Of a stretch of 18,510 bases of DNA, positions 14,738 to 18,510 are shown one piece after another; position 1 is the stretch's first letter; each line of letters begins with the position of its first letter. A program made the position numbers and the translations under genes. The notes below the pieces were generated by a model. The model worked only from the letters and a program-made list of their open reading frames with translations, did no database searches and was not told the origin of the DNA. Origin of the DNA: DATACZ01 sp036258795 (GTDB lineage Bacteria > Actinomycetota > CADDZG01 > JAHWKV01); assembly GCA_036258795.1 (NCBI GenBank), contig DATACZ010000193.1:1-18510 (forward strand), read 5' to 3'.

Positions 14738-15001
14738 TTATTCGGCCGCGTCCTCAGCGGTGTGGGGAGCCGTCAGCTCGCGAACGATCTCGCGAGCCAT
14801 GCCAACAACCGCTGCGGTCACCCCCATCCACGCCATCTTGTTTCCAAGGGACGACTCCTCGTCGATATCGGGAACGCTCTTGTGCAGTCCCCTGGTCCAG
14901 ATCTGCTCCACTGCCTTGAGGGCAAGCTTGGCTGCGATGGCACTCAACACCACGGCCAGCAGGCTGCGGACCAACCCTCCCTTTCGTTTCGCCTTGGGCA
15001 T
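14738..15001 (-). CDS. DUF4235-like small membrane-associated protein
   Basis: This is an 87-aa protein. It has a basic N terminus (MPKAKRKGG), a hydrophobic helix (about 10-27, LVRSLLAVVLSAIAAKLALK), a polar middle with PDIDEESSLGNK, and a second hydrophobic helix (about 54-70, AWMGVTAAVVGMAREIV). The pattern fits the actinobacterial DUF4235 family, whose function is unknown. ATG 15001 is chosen because AAAGGGGA lies four bases upstream; the frame is open further upstream but reads as non-coding. It sits nine bases before hom on the same strand and is probably the first gene of the threonine operon. This position is not known to imply a role in threonine synthesis. Confidence 0.75.
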   Translation of the reverse strand: MPKAKRKGGLVRSLLAVVLSAIAAKLALKAVEQIWTRGLHKSVPDIDEESSLGNKMAWMGVTAAVVGMAREIVRELTAPHTAEDAAE

Positions 15002-15345
15002 TGGGTCCCCTTTCATCTCATCCCTACCACCGGCGCATGACCTCAGCCACTTATGCGCATTGGTACCCATCCAAGTACCACATTCACGGTTGTCACGCTC
15101 ACGGCGAGAGCCGGCCACCAATCTCCAAGCTGTCGACCCCGGGATCTTTAAGTTGGCGAGCACACCGGCCGGAGAAAAAGGAAGCGATCGATTGCGTCCC
15201 TTGACACTTCTCGCTACAGATTCTACATGCGCGTTTAGCTCTCACCTTCACGCGCGAGCTGCTCACCGCCGCCATCGCGATAAAGGCCACATTAGGGGTA
15301 CAGCTTTGAGTTAAGTTCGAGACACAGCTACTGGAAGGAGTCCTT
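15002..15345. promoter_or_regulatory. Divergent intergenic region between the hom operon and the ferritin-like gene
   Basis: These 344 bp contain no convincing gene. They must hold the promoters for both directions. A candidate plus-strand promoter is listed separately. An inverted repeat, TGGTAC (15061-15066) and GTACCA (15075-15080) with an 8-bp spacer, lies 60-79 bp upstream of the DUF4235-like start and could be a repressor site. No clear minus-strand promoter or riboswitch was recognised. Confidence 0.4.
15201..15229 (+). promoter_or_regulatory. Candidate promoter of the ferritin-like gene
   Basis: TTGACA (15201-15206) is a perfect -35 match. At 17-bp spacing the -10 position reads TACATG (15224-15229), matching only three of six positions. 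Transcription would start about 110 bp before the ATG. The good -35 with a poor -10 could mean an activated promoter, or a chance match. Confidence 0.35.
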
Positions 15346-15765
15346 ATGAACAAAGAGCAATTCATCGAGGCCCTGAACCAAGATCTGGCCACCGAATACC
15401 AGTCGATCGTGCAGTACGTTCAGCACACGGCGACAATAACGGGCCCCGAATACCAGAGCATCGTCGACGAGCTCAAGACTCACCTCTCCCAGGAGCTGGA
15501 GCACGCCATGACATTGGCGGAGCAGATCGACTTCCTTGGCGGAACGCCTACCGTGGACGTTCCCAAGGTCCCTAACGAGCCGGACTCGAAGGCCGCGCTT
15601 CAGCTGGATCTAAAGCTCGAGTCGGACCAGCTGGAACGCTACAGGCAGCGGGTGGCCGACGCCGTTGATCTTGGGCTCCCCGACGTTGCCGAGGCGCTCA
15701 GGCCGGTGTTGCAGCAGACGCAGGACCACGTTCGAGAGCTCCAGACCGCTCTGGAAGAGCCCTGA
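15346..15765 (+). CDS. Ferritin-like (bacterioferritin-type) protein
   Basis: This 139-aa four-helix protein starts at ATG 15346, with GGAAGGAG properly spaced before it. Helix 1 carries DLATEYQSIVQYVQH (13-27) with Glu17 as an expected iron ligand. Helix 2 carries LSQELEHAMTLAEQIDFLGG (47-66) with the ExxH pair Glu50/His53. The second half has Glu92/Glu97 and VLQQTQDHVRELQ (121-133), where the second ExxH reads TxxH (Thr125/His128). That substitution may weaken or alter the di-iron site. The protein is shorter than bacterioferritin (about 158 aa) and lacks a clear haem-binding methionine. A role in iron or redox handling is inferred from the fold. It stands alone on the plus strand and ends before a strong hairpin. 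Confidence 0.8.
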   Translation: MNKEQFIEALNQDLATEYQSIVQYVQHTATITGPEYQSIVDELKTHLSQELEHAMTLAEQIDFLGGTPTVDVPKVPNEPDSKAALQLDLKLESDQLERYRQRVADAVDLGLPDVAEALRPVLQQTQDHVRELQTALEEP

Positions 15766-15846
15766 TGGATGCGTATGACGTATGAGAATCGATAACAGCC
15801 GGCCAACCAGGGCAACTTCGAACGATGGCCATCCGACCCTCGGATA

Positions 15847-15879
15847 AGAACAAAGGCGGCCGTGAGCCGCCTTTGTTCT
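15847..15879. terminator. Hairpin terminator shared by the ferritin-like gene and rnpB
   Basis: A perfect 14-bp stem, AGAACAAAGGCGGC (15847-15860) with GCCGCCTTTGTTCT (15866-15879), encloses a 5-base loop. It lies directly at the 3' end of rnpB and 81 bp after the ferritin-like stop. The U-rich descending arm serves on both strands, although no long T-run follows it. It probably ends both converging transcripts. Confidence 0.8.
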
Positions 15880-15880
15880 C

Positions 15881-16250
<370 letters not shown>

Positions 16251-16255
16251 CTCCC

Positions 16256-16261
16256 ATTTTA
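16256..16261 (-). promoter_or_regulatory. Candidate -10 element of rnpB
   Basis: TAAAAT (minus strand) matches the -10 consensus at five of six positions. It sits six bases before the predicted first base of helix P1, the expected distance to a transcription start. No convincing -35 was found at 16-18 bp spacing. Confidence 0.45.
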
Positions 16262-16292
16262 GTGTGCCGGGCAGCGAAATCCGGGTTCGCCT

Positions 16293-16853
16293 CTAGCTTG
16301 CATCTGTCTCTTTCGGCCGCGTCCTTACTGGCCGTTCGGTCAAGTAGCCGGTTCGGATGAACTGTGTCCGGCGGTCCCGCTCCCATAAGCGATAGGCCGA
16401 GGCGATGTAGAGGAGCAGGGCCAGGCCGATCACCTCCTGCAGGAGCACGATCGGCTCTTCGAGAGGCCTCATGAGCACCCTCAACCAATAATCGCCCACA
16501 GGGTCCCTGGGAAACCGGGTCGTGAACAGCGGCCAGAAAAAGGTCACCGGCTCATTCCACATCCCGTCCAGGACCTGATGAATGACCGCCGCGATAGGCA
16601 CGATGAACCACCTGCGGGCCGTTCGCCCACGCAGGAATAGCTGGATGCCCAAGAGAAGCACGGTTGAGAACAGGAGCGTGTGCGCAAATATTCTCCCGTT
16701 CTCAAACTGATCGGCGAAGAAAACCCTTCCTATCGGCTTGTCGATGAGGTCGGGGAGGAGTGCTCCGAACATGACCATTCGATAGTCGATCCCCCGACGC
16801 CCAAGGGTTAGGAAGATCACCGCCGCGGTCACGCCCAGATGCCAAAGGATCAT
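16293..16853 (-). CDS. YdjM/DUF457-family membrane-bound metal-dependent hydrolase-like protein
   Basis: This 186-aa integral membrane protein has hydrophobic segments at about 4-17, 57-75, 82-98 and 138-153. The family's putative metal ligands are present: LLPDLIDKP (32-40) with Asp35 and Asp38, RIFAHTLLFS with His58, and IHQVLDGMWNEP (91-102) with His92 and Asp96. These are the residues by which the YdjM family was predicted to be a metal-dependent hydrolase; its substrate is not known. The start is ATG 16853, which shares one base with the RNase H stop (TGATG), indicating coupled translation. Longer starts would only extend into RNase H coding sequence read in another frame. It is the last protein gene of the purN-side run, 42 bp before rnpB. 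Confidence 0.82.
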   Translation of the reverse strand: MILWHLGVTAAVIFLTLGRRGIDYRMVMFGALLPDLIDKPIGRVFFADQFENGRIFAHTLLFSTVLLLGIQLFLRGRTARRWFIVPIAAVIHQVLDGMWNEPVTFFWPLFTTRFPRDPVGDYWLRVLMRPLEEPIVLLQEVIGLALLLYIASAYRLWERDRRTQFIRTGYLTERPVRTRPKETDAS

Positions 16854-17326
16854 CAGAACAAATTCACCTGCCCGGCGCTTGCAGGTCCAGGAGGATCGGG
16901 ATTGGATTCCAGCCAGGCGTCGATTGCGTCGTTCACAAGCCGGTCCGCATGGGCGTTCAGGTGCCTGGGCACCGCCTTGAACCTGATCCGCTCGAACTCC
17001 TTTGCCAGCTCCGTGGCAGCGGCGTGAAGAGGCTTCAGGCCCGGATGCTTTACCCTGAACCTTCCCCTCATCTGCTCCACGACCAGAGTGGAGTCCATGA
17101 AAACGTCGAGAAGCCTGGCACGCCATCGGCGGGCCAGCTTCAGGCCTTCGATCAGTCCCTCGTACTCCGCAACATTGTTTGTGGCCCAGCCGATCCCCGT
17201 GGCGACCTCATCGAGGACTGATCCATCCGGAGACTCCAGGACCGCCCCGATTCCGGCAGGACCTGGATTGCCCCTGGCGCCTCCGTCGGTGTACAGGCGG
17301 TAGGGGCTTTCAGTGGTGCCCGTCAA
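16853..17326 (-). CDS. RNase HI family ribonuclease
   Basis: It cuts the RNA strand of RNA-DNA hybrids. The 157-aa protein is a single RNase H domain. The two-metal catalytic residues are Asp14 in YTDGGARGNPGPAG, Glu54 in NVAEYEGLIEGL, Asp78 in MDSTLVVEQ and Asp128 in NAHADRLVN. It resembles the N-terminal half of the mycobacterial RNase H/CobC fusion protein (Rv2228c) but carries no phosphatase domain. The start is TTG at 17326, one base after the stop of the zinc-ribbon gene (TGAGTTG), with no separate ribosome-binding site, so translation is probably coupled. The same pairing, Rv2229c then Rv2228c, occurs in Mycobacterium. Its stop overlaps the next gene's start. Confidence 0.93.
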   Translation of the reverse strand: MTGTTESPYRLYTDGGARGNPGPAGIGAVLESPDGSVLDEVATGIGWATNNVAEYEGLIEGLKLARRWRARLLDVFMDSTLVVEQMRGRFRVKHPGLKPLHAAATELAKEFERIRFKAVPRHLNAHADRLVNDAIDAWLESNPDPPGPASAGQVNLF

Positions 17327-17327
17327 C

Positions 17328-18059
17328 TCAATCAGTTACTACGAGGATGCGGCCGCACTCATCGCAGAAGGCCATGCCAGGAGTGCTTCGAACCCGGGCA
17401 ACCTCCTGAGCAGGAAGCTTGATATGACATCCAAGACAAGTGTCATCGGAGAGGGCCGCGGCTCCCACTCCGCCCTTCGACGCCCTCAGGTCGTCGTATA
17501 AGGCGAGCAGCCCGCGGTCGAACTTTGCACTGAGAGCTGTCCGCGCCGCCCCTTGGGTATCCAACTGCACGTTGAGGTCACCGGAAGCCTTGTTTCTTCT
17601 CTCCGTAGCGTCCTCGATGGCAGCTTTGAGCGCCTCCAGCTCATCCGAGACAGCCTTCAGCTCCTTCTCGTAGTTCTCTTTTTCCTCCATTACCTCGAGA
17701 TCTGAATCTTCAATGCGGCTCCTGCGGCGCTTGAGCGAATCGACCTCGGCAACCAGCGAGGCAAGCTCCCGAGGATTGGTGACGTCGCCGGCGTACAGCC
17801 GAGCCTCCTCAAGCTTGATCTTTTGGTTCGCGCCGTCTATCTCCGCATCGAGCTTTCGCTGGCGATTGGAAACCTCGTCGAGCAGCGCCTGCTTGTCCCC
17901 TACCTCTTTCTCGAGCGCCCGGTATCGCTCCTGAAGCTGGTCCAACTCGGCTTGCTCTGGAAGGCTGCTAAGCCGGTTGTTGAGCCGATCAATCTTGAAG
18001 TCGATGCTTTGCAACTCCAGCAACTCGACAAGCGTCTGGCGGGAGGCATCCACGGTCAT
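17328..18059 (-). CDS. Coiled-coil protein with C4 zinc ribbon (DUF164 family, Rv2229c-like)
   Basis: The protein has 243 aa. Residues about 20-165 form a long antiparallel coiled coil, rich in Glu, Lys and Leu heptads with a turn near 90-98 (YAGDVTNPREL). A C-terminal zinc ribbon follows, with Cys208-x2-Cys211 (CLGCHIKLP) and Cys232-x2-Cys235 (CDECGRILV). The family is widespread in bacteria. It is thought to bind nucleic acid through the ribbon, but its role is not established here. ATG 18059 follows the purN stop by seven bases. The gene is tightly packed between purN and the RNase HI gene, which suggests one transcript. All four zinc ligands are present. Confidence 0.92.
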   Translation of the reverse strand: MTVDASRQTLVELLELQSIDFKIDRLNNRLSSLPEQAELDQLQERYRALEKEVGDKQALLDEVSNRQRKLDAEIDGANQKIKLEEARLYAGDVTNPRELASLVAEVDSLKRRRSRIEDSDLEVMEEKENYEKELKAVSDELEALKAAIEDATERRNKASGDLNVQLDTQGAARTALSAKFDRGLLALYDDLRASKGGVGAAALSDDTCLGCHIKLPAQEVARVRSTPGMAFCDECGRILVVTD

Positions 18060-18066
18060 TCAGAGT

Positions 18067-18510
18067 CTATCCCCGTACCTCTGGACGGGATTCACCGGCC
18101 AGTGGCCCGAGGACGTCCTCGCCGATCCCGATAGCTCCGGTGGTGGGAGCCGTTAAGCCAGTGATGCGATCCAGGTCGATGGCTCCCGTGGCGATCTTGT
18201 TCAGCGTCTCCACCAGGAACTCGTGCTCTCTGGCCAGCACCCGGGCACCGAGGGATTCGACGGTATCACTCTCCAGAACCTCCACGGCGCTTTGATCAAC
18301 CACCGGCCCGTGATCATAGTGTTCGTCGACTATATGGACGGTCACGCCCGTGACCCGCTCCTTTGCAGCCAGCACCGCCTCGTGAACAAACCTCCCGTAC
18401 ATCCCCTGGCCGCCGAACTTTGGAAGGAGCGCCGGATGGATGTTGATGATCCGGCGAGGGAAGCGTGCAAGCGTCATCGGACCGAGCTTTTTCATGTATC
18501 CGGCTAGCAG
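18067..18510 (-). CDS. purN: Phosphoribosylglycinamide formyltransferase (GART), C-terminal part
   Basis: It transfers a formyl group from 10-formyl-THF to GAR in purine synthesis. The 147 visible residues are the C-terminal three-quarters; the N terminus lies beyond the window edge, where the frame is still open (LLAGYMKKLGP). The catalytic residues are visible: Asn and His in INIHPALLP, and Asp in HIVDEHYDHGPVV. The last residues (about 120-147) are a poorly conserved tail. It is the most upstream gene of the minus-strand run in view and ends seven bases before the zinc-ribbon gene. In many genomes purH follows purN; here it does not. Confidence 0.95.
   Translation of the reverse strand: MLAGYMKKLGPMTLARFPRRIINIHPALLPKFGGQGMYGRFVHEAVLAAKERVTGVTVHIVDEHYDHGPVVDQSAVEVLESDTVESLGARVLAREHEFLVETLNKIATGAIDLDRITGLTAPTTGAIGIGEDVLGPLAGESRPEVRG

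Noticed and set aside
14036..15040. 334-codon plus-strand frame across hom and the DUF4235-like gene
   Set aside because: It is antisense to conserved homoserine dehydrogenase motifs, so it is a shadow.
15099..15392. Minus-strand frame with CRICSEKC in the intergenic region
   Set aside because: It overlaps the start and ribosome-binding site of the ferritin-like gene, has no ribosome-binding site, and the cysteine cluster does not match a known zinc pattern.

Overview
The window looks like a piece of a high-GC genome from Actinomycetota, probably a lineage without close cultured relatives. The evidence is the order hom-thrC-thrB-rho, a Rho protein with a long Arg-rich insertion, a DUF4235-type small protein, and a coiled-coil zinc-ribbon protein next to an RNase HI gene (the arrangement known from Mycobacterium Rv2229c-Rv2228c). 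The phylum call is an inference from gene order and families; no phylogeny was run.

Layout. 1-701: a divergent, apparently N-terminally truncated YyaL/DUF255 homologue on the minus strand. It runs into a 63-bp inverted repeat (1-63 against 136-198) that may be an assembly fold-back. 769-3283 (minus): an isocitrate-lyase/PEP-mutase family enzyme, the biotin transporter BioY, and two small proteins of unknown function, one with internal motif repeats. 3380-5590 (plus): a class A penicillin-binding protein. It converges on a membrane-anchored trypsin-like protease (5611-6654, minus), and both end in Pro/Ser-rich tails. 6814-8935 (plus): sat and cysC, which make PAPS from sulfate, then a stand-alone winged-helix regulator. 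9005-15001 (minus): DUF4235 protein, hom, thrC, thrB (the aspartate-to-threonine branch), a roughly 400-nt leader, rho, and a small membrane zinc-ribbon protein where rpmE would often be. 15346-15765 (plus): a ferritin-like protein. 15881-18510 (minus): purN (cut by the window edge), the coiled-coil zinc-ribbon protein, RNase HI, a YdjM-type membrane protein, and the RNase P RNA gene rnpB. A strong hairpin separates rnpB from the ferritin-like gene.

Most of the window is housekeeping: cell wall, sulfate activation, threonine, transcription termination, purine and RNA processing. I found no CRISPR array, insertion sequence, tRNA or clear defence system. The parts that are least explained are the left 1.6 kb (two unknown small proteins, degenerate YyaL, inverted repeat), the PDZ-less protease, the zinc-ribbon membrane protein after rho, and the long leader before rho.
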